From assembly GCF_000382245.1 (NCBI RefSeq), contig NZ_KB907865.1:1-64000 (forward strand): a DNA stretch of 64,000 nucleotides. Direction: 5' to 3'. The notes beneath the pieces were generated by a model. That model ran no database searches and was not told the DNA's origin. It saw nothing but the letters and a program-made list of their open reading frames with translations. The translations under genes and the position numbers were made by a program. This document shows, in pieces, positions 19,796-30,431 of this stretch. This stretch comes from Kushneria aurantia DSM 21353 (lineage in GTDB: Bacteria > Pseudomonadota > Gammaproteobacteria > Pseudomonadales > Halomonadaceae). Each line of letters begins with the position of its first letter. Position 1 is the stretch's first letter.

Positions 19796-21211
19796 TCAGG
19801 TCTGATGAAAATCACCTTCAGAACGCTTCTCCAGGTCCTGCTTGATGGTGGCCAGAAAAGTTTCATCCACCTTGAAGAAATAGGTGAGCAGTGCCACCAG
19901 AAAGTGCACTACGCCGGGAATTACGGTGACCAGCATCAGAATGCCGGTCACCGAAGCGTGAGTCTGATTTTCGAGACCGGGCGTATAATCGACAATGGAG
20001 AGGACAAAGCTGACGACCGCGCCACCCGTGGCCCATGCCAGCTTGATAAAGAAAAGATTGAAGGCAAACGTCATACCCGACGTTCTTTTTCCGGTTTTCC
20101 ATTCACCATATTCATCGGTGAAAGCCATCATGGAAAAGGCCAGAGGCAGTGTAAAACTATAGAAAATGGCAGCCAGTGCATTAAGCAGCAACCAGACCTT
20201 CGTGTACTCGCCCGGGATGAATACCACCAGGCAGGAAGACACTCCCAGCACGAGGTTGGTTAAAATAAAGAACCGAACGGTCTCGATCTTCTTGACGATA
20301 TATTTGACCATAAAACTACCAGCGATACCGATAGAGGCCACACCGAAGAAGAGCGAAGTAAAGGCCGAGGACTCCTCCAGGTAATACTGGATAAAATAAA
20401 GCGTCGCACCTCCCTTGATCATACCGATATTGATGCTGAGAAAAATGATAAAAAACATCAGCACAAGCTGATCGTTCTTCCATGTATTGGCGATCAGGGT
20501 TTTCAGCTTGTAATGGCTTTCACTACCGCTATAGCTGCTCTTGACGCGCTCCCTGACGGTGGCAAAGCAGGCCAGCAACATAACCGTACAGAGTACTGCC
20601 ATCAGCGCGACGCCCCACTGATAGCCTCTGGCCTCATTGCCCTGTCCCAGCCACTCCACCAGCATCGGCAGCCCAACCGTGATACATAGTCCGGCAGTAC
20701 CGGCCAACGCAAAACGATAGGACTGACAGGCCACCATCTCCTGGGAGTTTTTTGTCATGGCATTGATCATGGCGCAGTAGGGCACATTGGAGGCGGTATA
20801 GCACAGCGACAGCAGGAAATAGGTAGCGATCGCATAAGCCACCAGCGCCCTGCCCTCCAATCCAGGCGACAGGAAGGTCAGGAAAAGAACCACTCCCATC
20901 GGCAGTGCCATCCAGAGCTGCCATGGACGATATCTTCCCCAGCGTGAACTGGTTCTATCGGCCAGCATGCCCATGATGGGATCAGTAAAGGCGTCAACGA
21001 TGCGAAGCGACAGGAATATGCCCCCGACAATAGCAGGCGCGATACCGAAAACATCGGTGTAAAAATAGGTCAAAAAACTGCCTATGAGTGCAGTAATAAT
21101 CGTGCCACCGGCATCGCCCAGCCCGTAACCCACTTTCTCCCTTACCGAAAGGTTATCTCCGGACCCGGCGCACTCGCTTCCCTTTTCTAGTGACGAAATG
21201 TCAGCCTGCAT
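19796..21211 (-). CDS. GPH-family (MelB-type) sugar:cation symporter, copy 2
   Basis: 471 residues. It has the same architecture and near-identical motifs as the symporter at 16256-17701 (DAFTDPIMGMLADRTSSRWG, ASNVPYCAMINAMTKNS, GEWKTGKRTSGMTFAFN). The start ATG 21211 follows GAGGT at a good distance; an upstream in-frame ATG at 21226 would lie over that ribosome-binding site. The two copies differ mainly at the N-terminus and in scattered conservative changes. That fits either duplication with divergence in specificity, or import of related sugars such as monomer and disaccharide. Confidence 0.85.
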   Translation of the reverse strand: MQADISSLEKGSECAGSGDNLSVREKVGYGLGDAGGTIITALIGSFLTYFYTDVFGIAPAIVGGIFLSLRIVDAFTDPIMGMLADRTSSRWGRYRPWQLWMALPMGVVLFLTFLSPGLEGRALVAYAIATYFLLSLCYTASNVPYCAMINAMTKNSQEMVACQSYRFALAGTAGLCITVGLPMLVEWLGQGNEARGYQWGVALMAVLCTVMLLACFATVRERVKSSYSGSESHYKLKTLIANTWKNDQLVLMFFIIFLSINIGMIKGGATLYFIQYYLEESSAFTSLFFGVASIGIAGSFMVKYIVKKIETVRFFILTNLVLGVSSCLVVFIPGEYTKVWLLLNALAAIFYSFTLPLAFSMMAFTDEYGEWKTGKRTSGMTFAFNLFFIKLAWATGGAVVSFVLSIVDYTPGLENQTHASVTGILMLVTVIPGVVHFLVALLTYFFKVDETFLATIKQDLEKRSEGDFHQT

Positions 21212-21717
21212 ATCACTACCTCGCATCAAACTACGCCCCCTGCTACTCATCACTGGCCTGGTCGATTTCACACGACAGTCGCAAGGAGAAGCAGATGTGC
21301 ATTTAGTCAACCAGGAGTCGTGGACAAGCGGGGATTGGCTCGCTACTGATCGACATGGGAGACGCTATTACGAGGTTTAATTGCTCACTAATATCATTTT
21401 TTATATCAATTCATTTCAATAAGGCACTGCACTGCGCAAATAAAAACTGGCTCAATCCCTTACGATGCAAAGGAGGTTGTGGACACGAGACCAAAGTTTG
21501 CCTGGCATTCGTCGCTTGCGGCCAAAAGGGCAGGCCCGCGAATAGCGGCGCGCCGGGCCATTGCATGGGGATACCACTCGCTTTCGGACACTGAACGTCC
21601 CTGCTGTATCGATGATCGCGATAGCCGGGCCAGCCCTTCATCGACACCGACCTGCCGGTAGTGGTATAAGCCGATCATTGGCCAATTCTGGTATTCTGGC
21701 GGAAGAACGGATTTTTC
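21212..21717. other. Intergenic region left of hisE, AT-rich, no gene
   Basis: About 500 bases. The stretch around 21385-21425 is AT-rich for this genome and probably holds the promoter of the minus-strand sugar-uptake genes, though I could not fix a -35/-10 pair. I looked here for hisI motifs (the Cys/His metal-binding and WRKG-type signatures of phosphoribosyl-AMP cyclohydrolase) and saw none on the plus strand. Confidence 0.4.
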
Positions 21718-22056
21718 ATGAGCACCCTCCTCGACGAACTCGAGACGCGGCTGGCAAGCCGTCGCCACGGCGATGCCGACACCTCCTACGTGGCGGGTCT
21801 GCATCAGCGTGGCCTGAATAAAATTCTGGAGAAGGTCGGCGAAGAAGCGGTCGAGACCATTCTCGCCGCGCGCGACGCTGAAAACGGCGACGACAGCGCG
21901 CGCCAGGCACTGATCGGCGAGACCGCCGATCTGTGGTTTCACAGTATGGTAATGTTGTCTCACCTCGGGCTCGACCATCATACTGTGCTGGAAGAACTGG
22001 CTCGACGTCAGGGCATTTCGGGGCTGGAAGAAAAAGCCTCGCGGCCGACCGAGTAG
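21718..22056 (+). CDS. hisE: Phosphoribosyl-ATP pyrophosphatase
   Basis: Second step of histidine synthesis, PR-ATP to PR-AMP. It has 112 residues of all-alpha MazG-like fold, with the metal-binding helices [14 protein letters not shown] and [14 protein letters not shown]. It starts at ATG 21718. It is a stand-alone HisE, not fused to HisI as in enterobacteria. The partner gene hisI, which commonly sits immediately upstream in Pseudomonas and relatives, is not present in this window. tatA begins 98 bases downstream. Confidence 0.94.
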   Translation: MSTLLDELETRLASRRHGDADTSYVAGLHQRGLNKILEKVGEEAVETILAARDAENGDDSARQALIGETADLWFHSMVMLSHLGLDHHTVLEELARRQGISGLEEKASRPTE

Positions 22057-22154
22057 CGCCCGGCGTCGCGCCCTGTCAAAACCCTGCAACAGCCCTGGTG
22101 CAGAGTAGCGTTTCACATAGCCTCTGCCCCGGCAGAACAGACTGGAGAAACACC

Positions 22155-22418
22155 ATGTTGGGTGGTATCAGTATCTGGCAGCTGCTCATTGTACTGGGCA
22201 TCATCATTCTGATTTTCGGCACCAAGAAGATTCGTAACCTGGGCGGTGACCTGGGCGGTGCCATCAAGGGCTTCAAGCAGGCCGTCAACGAGGAGGACGA
22301 CGACAAGTCGTCGGCACAGTCGCAGCAGCGCGTCAGCCACGAAGAGAAGCGCGACAGCGACACCTTCGAGGGTCGCGCTGAAGAGAGCGGCAAAGAGAAA
22401 GAAGACGTGCGGAAATAA
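22155..22418 (+). CDS. tatA: Twin-arginine translocase subunit TatA
   Basis: 87 residues. One N-terminal membrane helix ([20 protein letters not shown]) precedes the TatA hinge [19 protein letters not shown], an amphipathic helix and a polar tail. It oligomerises to form the transport pore for folded proteins. It is the first of tatA-tatB-tatC. Likely clients in this window are PhoX and the SoxB-like protein, both with twin-arginine signal peptides. Confidence 0.95.
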   Translation: MLGGISIWQLLIVLGIIILIFGTKKIRNLGGDLGGAIKGFKQAVNEEDDDKSSAQSQQRVSHEEKRDSDTFEGRAEESGKEKEDVRK

Positions 22419-22424
22419 CCGCTC

Positions 22425-22844
22425 ATGTTCGATGTCAGTTTTCCCGAGCTGATCGTCATCGGCACCATTGCGCTGATTGTGCTGGGCCCCGAGCGTCTGC
22501 CCACTGCGGCCCGAACCACCGGGCTGTGGCTGGGCAAGATCAAGCGTACGGTATCCAGCGTGCAGAAGGAGATCACGTCGCAGTTGGAGACCGAAGACCT
22601 GCAGCGACGCATGAAGGATCAGCAGGATCGCTTCGATCGTGGCCTGAAAAAGGCGCGGGAAGATATCGAGGATCTCGGCGATGACGCCAGCGGGCGCCAG
22701 AAAAGCGTTTCTGAGCGCGCGCTCGGTGACAGTGCCGAGCGGCCGGCTGAGGAAGAGACCCAAGCCCGCGCCGCCTCGTCCGCTACCCACGCCTCCGATA
22801 GCGATGACAACGACCGGGCCGACAGGGAAACGCCGCATCAATGA
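22425..22844 (+). CDS. tatB: Twin-arginine translocase subunit TatB
   Basis: 139 residues. The N-terminal helix MFDVSFPELIVIGTIALIVLG has the conserved Glu and is followed by PERLP, the TatB signature. A long charged amphipathic and disordered C-terminal region follows. It forms the receptor with TatC. It lies six bases from tatA and overlaps tatC by four bases. Confidence 0.95.
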   Translation: MFDVSFPELIVIGTIALIVLGPERLPTAARTTGLWLGKIKRTVSSVQKEITSQLETEDLQRRMKDQQDRFDRGLKKAREDIEDLGDDASGRQKSVSERALGDSAERPAEEETQARAASSATHASDSDDNDRADRETPHQ

Positions 22845-23596
22845 GTCAGCAGCAGGATGAGCAGCCGCAGACACCGCTGATCGATCATCTCATCGAGCTG
22901 CGTTCGCGCCTGCTGCGCGCCGTACTGGTGGTGGTGATCGCTTTCGCGGCGCTCTACGGCTTCTCCAATCAGATCTACAGCTTTGTCGCCGAACCGCTGA
23001 TGGCGCTGCTGCCACCCGGCTCGCAGATGATCGCCACCGAAGTCGCCTCGCCCTTCCTGGCGCCTTTCAAGCTGACCCTGATCGTGGCGGTATTCGCCGC
23101 CATACCCTTCGTGCTCTACCAGGCCTGGGCCTTTATCGCACCGGGGCTCTACGCCAACGAGAAGAAGTTCGCCCTGCCCCTGCTGGCTTCGAGCGTGCTG
23201 CTCTTCTACGGCGGTGCGGCCTTTGCCTACTACGTGGTATTTCCGCTGATCTTCGGCTTTTTCACTACTACCGGCCCCGAGAACGTGCAGATCATGACGG
23301 ATATCAACGCCTATCTGTCATTTGTGCTCAAGCTGTTCTTCGCCTTCGGACTGGCCTTCGAGATCCCGGTGGCAACCTTTCTGCTGGTACTGACCGGCGT
23401 TACCACGGTGCAGGCGCTATCGGCCAAGCGCCCCTATGTGGTGATCGGCTGCTTTATCGTCGGCATGGTGCTGACCCCGCCCGATGTCATCTCCCAGGCG
23501 CTGCTGGCCGGGCCGATGTGGCTGCTTTTCGAGATCGGCATTCTCGCCGCGCGGCTGATTCGCCGCACCCGCGGCGGTCGCGACGAGCTGGAATAA
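22841..23596 (+). CDS. tatC: Twin-arginine translocase subunit TatC
   Basis: 251 residues and six predicted membrane helices. The cytoplasmic N-terminus carries PLIDHLIELRSRLLRAVLV, the signal-peptide-binding motif. It also has AFIAPGLYANEKKF and the conserved PPDVISQALLAGPMWLLFEIGI near the end. It is the receptor core of the Tat system. Confidence 0.96.
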   Translation: MSQQQDEQPQTPLIDHLIELRSRLLRAVLVVVIAFAALYGFSNQIYSFVAEPLMALLPPGSQMIATEVASPFLAPFKLTLIVAVFAAIPFVLYQAWAFIAPGLYANEKKFALPLLASSVLLFYGGAAFAYYVVFPLIFGFFTTTGPENVQIMTDINAYLSFVLKLFFAFGLAFEIPVATFLLVLTGVTTVQALSAKRPYVVIGCFIVGMVLTPPDVISQALLAGPMWLLFEIGILAARLIRRTRGGRDELE

Positions 23597-23615
23597 CCCT
23601 CACTGCCCGGGCAAC

Positions 23616-23643
23616 CCTCGGGGTCGCAAGAGCGGCCCCGAGG
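23616..23643. terminator. Hairpin between convergent tatC and elbB-like genes
   Basis: Arms CCTCGGGG (23616-23623) and CCCCGAGG (23636-23643), with a partly paired GC-rich middle, lie between two convergent stops. No strong T-run follows on either strand, so termination is plausible but not certain. Confidence 0.45.
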
Positions 23644-23653
23644 CTTCAGGAAC

Positions 23654-25493
<1,840 letters not shown>

Positions 25494-25500
25494 TACGACG

Positions 25501-25518
25501 CTGTCACCCGGGATTCAC
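25501..25518 (+). promoter_or_regulatory. Possible PhoB box before ppk1
   Basis: CTGTCAC-CCGG-GATTCAC. The first half matches the PhoB half-site in all seven positions and the second in four. An AT-rich ATTATAT lies about 11 bases downstream, at the spacing PhoB promoters use between box and -10. It lies 63 bases before ppk1. One strong half-site alone could be chance. Confidence 0.35.
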
Positions 25519-25580
25519 ATGGATACGCGATTATATCGAGCGCCCCGTCGCTCCCCTTTTATTGTCTGCGGAGAATCCGA

Positions 25581-27782
25581 ATGTCAGCTTCCACGCCTTA
25601 TCAGAGTAACGGGGAAGACAAACAGCAGGATAGCGAGAACATCAGAGCCCCCCGCGTCAGCCCGCATCACAGCGCCGCGCGCGCACGCCTGGCAAGCCAG
25701 GAGGGCCACGAACTCTCGCTGGATGATCCGAGCCTCTACTTCAATCGGGAGTTCTCGACGCTGCGCTTTCACATTCGCGTGCTGGAACAGGCGCTGGACG
25801 AGAGCCATCCGCTGCTGCAGCGGCTGATGTTTCTGCTGATCTTCTCCTCCAATCTCGACGAATTTTTCGAGATCCGCGTCGCCGGGCTCAAGCGGCGCAT
25901 CGCCTATGGCAACGAAACCCCCGGCATCGACGGCATGTCGATGTCCGATCTGTTTCAGCAGATCTCCGAAACTGCCCACTATCACGTCGAGCGCCAGTAT
26001 CGGATTCTCAACGACACCCTGATTCCGGCGCTGGCCGAGCAGGGCATCCATTTCCTGCGCCGCAATGCCTGGACGGACGAGCAGCGCCAGTGGGTCAACG
26101 AATATTTCGATGAAGAGGTGATGCCGGTGATCAGCCCCATCGGGCTCGACCCCTCTCACCCCTTTCCGCGGCTGGTCAACAAGAGCCTCAATTTCATCGT
26201 CGAACTGGAGGGGCGCGACGCCTTCGGCCGCGAAGGCGGCATGGCAATCATTCCTGCGCCGCGCTCGCTGCCGCGCCTGATTCGCCTGCCCGAGCATCTC
26301 GAGGAGAGCGGCTGCCAGCAGTACATCTTCCTCTCCTCGATGATTCACGCCCACGCCGAGCAGCTCTTTCCCGGCATGAAGGTCAAGGGCTGCTACCAGT
26401 TCCGTCTGACCCGCAACGCCGATCTGTCGATGGATACCGAGGATGTTGCCGACCTCGCCACCGCGCTGCGCAGCGAGCTGCTGGCGCGGCGCTACGGCGA
26501 CGGCGTGCGGCTGGAGGTGGCCAACAACTGTCCGGCGCACCTCAGCGACTTCCTGCTGACCCAGTTCCGCCTCACCCAGCAGGATCTCTATCTGGTCGAC
26601 GGGCCGGTCAACCTCAGCCGGCTAATGGCGATGATCGGCGACAGCGGCCGTGCCGACCTGCGCTTCAGTGCCTTTACCCCCGGCACGCCCAAACCACTGC
26701 GCGGTGGCGACAGCATCTTCGATGTCATCAGCCGTCAGGACATCCTGCTGTTACACCCCTGGGAGTCGTTTACCGTCATCGAGAACTGGCTGGCCGAAGC
26801 CGCCCGCGACTCGGGCGTGCTGGCCATCAAGCAGACGCTCTACCGCACCGGCGCCGACTCCGGCGTGGTCAGCGCGCTGGTCGACGCCGCCCGCGCCGGC
26901 AAGGAGGTCACGGTGGTCATCGAGCTGCGGGCGCGCTTCGACGAGGCCGATAACCTCGCCCTCGCCTCCCGCCTGCAGGAGGCCGGCGCCAACGTCATCT
27001 ACGGGGTGATGGCCTACAAGACCCACGCCAAGCTATTGCACATCGTGCGCCGCGAGTCGGGGCGGATTCGCCACTACGCCCACATGGGCACCGGCAACTA
27101 CCACTCCAAAACCGCCAGGCTGTATACCGACTATAGCCTGCTGACCGCCCGCGAGACGCTCTGCGAGGACGTTCATCACGTCTTCCAGCAGCTCTCCGGC
27201 ATGGGCGAGCCGCGCCATACCGAGCACCTGCTGCACGCCCCCTTCACGCTGCACAGCCGCCTGGTGGAGATGATCGACCGTGAAGCGGCCAACGCCCGCA
27301 AGGGCAAGAAGTCGGGCATCATTATCAAGTGCAACTCGCTGACCGAGACAAGGCTGATCCAGGCACTCTATCGCGCCTCGCGCGCGGGGGTGCGCTGCCG
27401 GCTGATCATTCGCGGTACCTGCTGCCTGCGCCCCGGTGTGCCCGGAGTATCGGAGAACATCACGGTGCGCTCGATTGTGGGTCGCTTCCTCGAGCACACG
27501 CGCGTTTTTCACTTCCACAACGCCGGCAAACAGGAGACCTGGTGCTCCAGCGCCGACTTCATGGAGCGCAACATGTTTCACCGGGTCGAAACCTGCTTTC
27601 CGCTGCTGGACAGGAAGATTGCCCAGCGGGTACGCAAGGATCTGGACACCTACCTGCTGGACAACTGCCAGAGCTGGGAGCTGGGCGAGGACGGCCAGTA
27701 CATCAAAAACGATCCGGCCGAGGGCGAAGACGCCATCAGCGCCCAGGAAACCCTGCTCTACGCCTACGCCGCGCGCGCCTGA
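25581..27782 (+). CDS. ppk1: Polyphosphate kinase 1
   Basis: Reversibly makes inorganic polyphosphate from ATP. It has 733 residues with a non-conserved polar N-terminus of about 45 residues. The N domain starts LYFNREFSTLRFHIRVLEQAL. Catalytic regions include the phospho-acceptor histidine in YKTHAKLLHIVRR, the ATP-binding stretch IKQTLYRTG, and HMGTGNYHSKTARLYTDYS, with a second His region in the C2 domain (TRVFHFHNAG). It starts at ATG 25581 after GGAG. It stands alone downstream of hemB and ends at an intrinsic terminator. Confidence 0.96.
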   Translation: MSASTPYQSNGEDKQQDSENIRAPRVSPHHSAARARLASQEGHELSLDDPSLYFNREFSTLRFHIRVLEQALDESHPLLQRLMFLLIFSSNLDEFFEIRVAGLKRRIAYGNETPGIDGMSMSDLFQQISETAHYHVERQYRILNDTLIPALAEQGIHFLRRNAWTDEQRQWVNEYFDEEVMPVISPIGLDPSHPFPRLVNKSLNFIVELEGRDAFGREGGMAIIPAPRSLPRLIRLPEHLEESGCQQYIFLSSMIHAHAEQLFPGMKVKGCYQFRLTRNADLSMDTEDVADLATALRSELLARRYGDGVRLEVANNCPAHLSDFLLTQFRLTQQDLYLVDGPVNLSRLMAMIGDSGRADLRFSAFTPGTPKPLRGGDSIFDVISRQDILLLHPWESFTVIENWLAEAARDSGVLAIKQTLYRTGADSGVVSALVDAARAGKEVTVVIELRARFDEADNLALASRLQEAGANVIYGVMAYKTHAKLLHIVRRESGRIRHYAHMGTGNYHSKTARLYTDYSLLTARETLCEDVHHVFQQLSGMGEPRHTEHLLHAPFTLHSRLVEMIDREAANARKGKKSGIIIKCNSLTETRLIQALYRASRAGVRCRLIIRGTCCLRPGVPGVSENITVRSIVGRFLEHTRVFHFHNAGKQETWCSSADFMERNMFHRVETCFPLLDRKIAQRVRKDLDTYLLDNCQSWELGEDGQYIKNDPAEGEDAISAQETLLYAYAARA

Positions 27783-27817
27783 GCATCGGCTCGGCGCCGG
27801 CCAGCCCCGAAAGGCAT

Positions 27818-27845
27818 CGGGCTGCGCAGTGCGCGGCCCGTCTTT
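27818..27845 (+). terminator. Intrinsic terminator after ppk1
   Basis: An 11-base-pair GC-rich stem with one G-T pair (arms 27818-27828 and 27830-27840) is followed by TCTTT. The same 23-base palindrome, with one base difference, recurs at 30385-30407 after phoX. Confidence 0.65.
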
Positions 27846-28176
27846 ACGCTTATCCGCCACAGGATAATGCGATCCGCCACATTCAAAAAATCACCGGGAG
27901 CGATTTTTGACGCCAAAGGCGGCCCGAAGGGTGCACGCCAGGGATGGCAGGGCACAAAAAAGCGCAGAACGCAAGCCCACCATTCTGTAATTGATCCACA
28001 CCTTTCCCGCTCAGTAGATTTGATTAAAACCCGCAAATGACCCGGCGTCCTCCCACCCTTGTCCCTGCTGCAAAGCAGCTCAACAGGCAGTCAGCGGCAG
28101 TCATGCCTGACGCTGAAGGCGGCCAGTGGCAGCCGAGTACTCAAAAAGAATCTTTAACAATGCAAGGGGATCAATC
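27846..28176. other. Intergenic region before GH42 gene, no gene
   Basis: About 330 bases. It contains AT-rich patches and short direct and inverted motifs (for example GCACGCCAGGGATGGC near 27931) but no convincing reading frame. The promoter of the GH42 gene should be here, and I could not define it. A clear ribosome-binding site (AGGGGA) lies just before the GH42 ATG at 28177. Confidence 0.35.
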
Positions 28177-30306
28177 ATGCTCGGCAAATTCAGACCACTG
28201 CTGCTCGCATCGGCAATATTACTGTCGGCGAGCGCCGCACAGGGCAATGCAGCAGGCAGCGAAGACGGCCCACAGAGTGGCGTTCAACTGCCCGATACCA
28301 TTCTCTACGGCGTGGCCTATTACGATGAATACACGCCGACCGACCGCGTGGAAAAGGATGCCCGAATGATGAAGGAGGCGGGCATCAATGTCGTACGCAT
28401 CGCCGAATCGACCTGGGGCACGCTGGAGCGCCAGCCGGGCGAATTCGACTTCAGCAGTATCGATCGCACGCTTGCCGCGATGCATGCACAGGGGATCAAG
28501 GTGATCGTCGGTACGCCCACCTATGCCGTGCCCACCTGGCTGGCGCGGATACATCCCGACGTGCTGCAGACCCCGGGCGCCTTCGGCCCGCGCCAGAATA
28601 TGGATATTACCGATCCTGATTATCTTGCCGCCGCCGAGCGGGTGATCGTCCACCTGATCGATCACGTCAAGGATCATCCGGCGGTAATCGGCTATCAGAT
28701 CGACAACGAAACCAAGGCCTATGGCCTTGACGGCGAGCGGGTACAGAAGGGTTTTGTCGAGGCAATGAAGCGCAAGTGGCCCAGTCTCGAGGCGTTGAAC
28801 GAGGCCTGGGGGCTCGATTACTGGAGCAACCGCATCAATCGCTGGGAGGATTTTCCCAGTACCAATGCCTCACTCAACGCCAGCATGAACAATGCGATGA
28901 GCGCCTATCGCCGCGGCATCGTGACCGATTTCCTGAAATGGCAGGCCAGCCTGGTGCGCGAACATGCCCGGCCGGACCAGTTCGTGACCCACAATATTGA
29001 TTACAACTTCTACCCCAAGGGGTACTCCTATGGTTTGCAGGAAGAGGCCAACCATTGGGACGAGGCGGCCTTCCTCGATGTCACCGGAGTAGATATCTAT
29101 CACCCCAGCCAGGACGATCTGACCGGCGGGATTATCGCCTTTTTCGGTGATCTCGCCCGCTCCGCCCGCGATGGTGAGAACTACTACGTCATGGAGACCG
29201 AGGCCCAGGGCTTTCCCCAGTGGACACCCTATCCCGGCCAGCTACGGCTGCAGGCCTACAGCCACCTTGCCTCGGGAGCCAATATGGTCGCCTACTGGCA
29301 CTGGGCGACTACCGCAAATGCCATTGAAACCTACTGGCGCGGTCTGCTGACCCAGAGCTACCAACCCAATCGGATCTATGAGGAAGCCAGCACCATCGGC
29401 GCCGATCTGCAGCGGCTGGGTCCTCGGCTGGTCAATCTGCAAAAGGACAACAGGGTCGCGATCTATGTCAGCACCCAGGCACTGACCGCGTTCAACGCCT
29501 TCCCGATCGACGGACCGGAACGCAAGATCAATTACAGCGATGTGGTCCATGGCTTCTACGACGCGCTCTATCGGCAGAATATAGAGAGCGATTTTATCGC
29601 ACCCGAATCGAACGTATCGCTGGAACAGTACGACCTGATCATCGTGCCCGCGCTCTATTCGGCCAGTGACGCGCAACTGCAGGCGCTCAACGATTATGCC
29701 AGGGGCGGTGGACATCTGCTCTACACCTTCAAGAGCGGCTTTACCGACGAAAACACCAAAGTCCGCTACAGCAGGCAGCCGGGAGGCATCGCCGAAGCGG
29801 CGGGCGTGACCTACGAACTCTTTACCCTGCCGCGCAATGTATCCCTGGCGGATGACCCCTTCCGCGTCGGCGAAGCGAACAACCGGGTACGCTGGTGGAT
29901 GGAGATGCTGACGGCCACCGACGCGGAAGTGATCGCACGCTACCAGCATCCCGAATGGCCCGACCACGCCGCCGTGACTCGCCATCAGTGGGGCGAGGGC
30001 GAAGTCGAGTATGTCGGCTTCATGCCCACCCGGGAGATGACGAATAAAATTGTAGCCTCGGCACTCGAGCGTGCCGGCATCGCGCTGCCCGAGGTGCAGT
30101 GGCCGATTATCATACGCGGCGGCAGCACTCCGGATGGCCGCCAGCTCCACTACGTTTTCAACTACTCCGACCAGACGCGCCGGGCGCCGAGTCCGGCGGG
30201 AGGCACGGAACTGCTCTCCGGCGACAGTGTCGCCAGCCAGGAAAGCCTCGAGTTGGCCCCCTGGGGCGTGGCGATCATCGAAACCGCGGCGGACGAGGCG
30301 TCGTGA
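28177..30306 (+). CDS. Exported GH42-type beta-galactosidase-like glycosidase
   Basis: 709 residues. The start ATG 28177 is set by AGGGGA and by the signal peptide it exposes (FRPLLLASAILLSASAAQGNA, given by position 5-25). The GH42 TIM barrel covers about residues 38-410: LYGVAYYDEY, GINVVRIAESTWGTLE, the acid/base Glu in GYQIDNETKAYG and the probable nucleophile in YVMETEAQGFPQW. A beta-galactosidase trimerisation-type domain follows at about 440-640 (LIIVPALYSASDAQLQALNDYARGGGH). Most GH42 enzymes are cytoplasmic; an exported one suggests action on an external or periplasmic galactoside. It lies between ppk1 and phoX and has no transporter next to it, though a sugar-uptake block lies 7 kb upstream. 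Confidence 0.85.
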   Translation: MLGKFRPLLLASAILLSASAAQGNAAGSEDGPQSGVQLPDTILYGVAYYDEYTPTDRVEKDARMMKEAGINVVRIAESTWGTLERQPGEFDFSSIDRTLAAMHAQGIKVIVGTPTYAVPTWLARIHPDVLQTPGAFGPRQNMDITDPDYLAAAERVIVHLIDHVKDHPAVIGYQIDNETKAYGLDGERVQKGFVEAMKRKWPSLEALNEAWGLDYWSNRINRWEDFPSTNASLNASMNNAMSAYRRGIVTDFLKWQASLVREHARPDQFVTHNIDYNFYPKGYSYGLQEEANHWDEAAFLDVTGVDIYHPSQDDLTGGIIAFFGDLARSARDGENYYVMETEAQGFPQWTPYPGQLRLQAYSHLASGANMVAYWHWATTANAIETYWRGLLTQSYQPNRIYEEASTIGADLQRLGPRLVNLQKDNRVAIYVSTQALTAFNAFPIDGPERKINYSDVVHGFYDALYRQNIESDFIAPESNVSLEQYDLIIVPALYSASDAQLQALNDYARGGGHLLYTFKSGFTDENTKVRYSRQPGGIAEAAGVTYELFTLPRNVSLADDPFRVGEANNRVRWWMEMLTATDAEVIARYQHPEWPDHAAVTRHQWGEGEVEYVGFMPTREMTNKIVASALERAGIALPEVQWPIIIRGGSTPDGRQLHYVFNYSDQTRRAPSPAGGTELLSGDSVASQESLELAPWGVAIIETAADEAS

Positions 30307-30379
30307 ACCCGAGGATAGTCTCGGGTATGGCGAGGGTCGAAGCCTCCCCCTCGGCACCTCGGTAGACGCCACCCGCCAC

Positions 30380-30407
30380 AAAAACGGGCCGCGCAGTGCG
30401 CGGCCCG
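30380..30407 (-). terminator. Intrinsic terminator after phoX
   Basis: A perfect 11-base-pair stem (30385-30395 with 30397-30407) is followed on the minus strand by TTTTT, 25 bases beyond the phoX stop. It may also stop plus-strand transcription from the GH42 gene, though the T-run there is weak. Confidence 0.8.
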
Positions 30408-30431
30408 AGTCGTTGTCACTCTCGTCGATTT

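Noticed and set aside
21212-21717. Possible hisI remnant upstream of hisE
   Set aside because: I looked for the conserved metal-binding and WRKG-type signatures of HisI on the plus strand and saw none, so I report absence rather than a pseudogene.
28037-28369. 110-residue forward frame before and into the GH42 gene
   Set aside because: It overlaps the well-supported GH42 start in another frame, and has low-complexity Arg/Pro composition and no motif.
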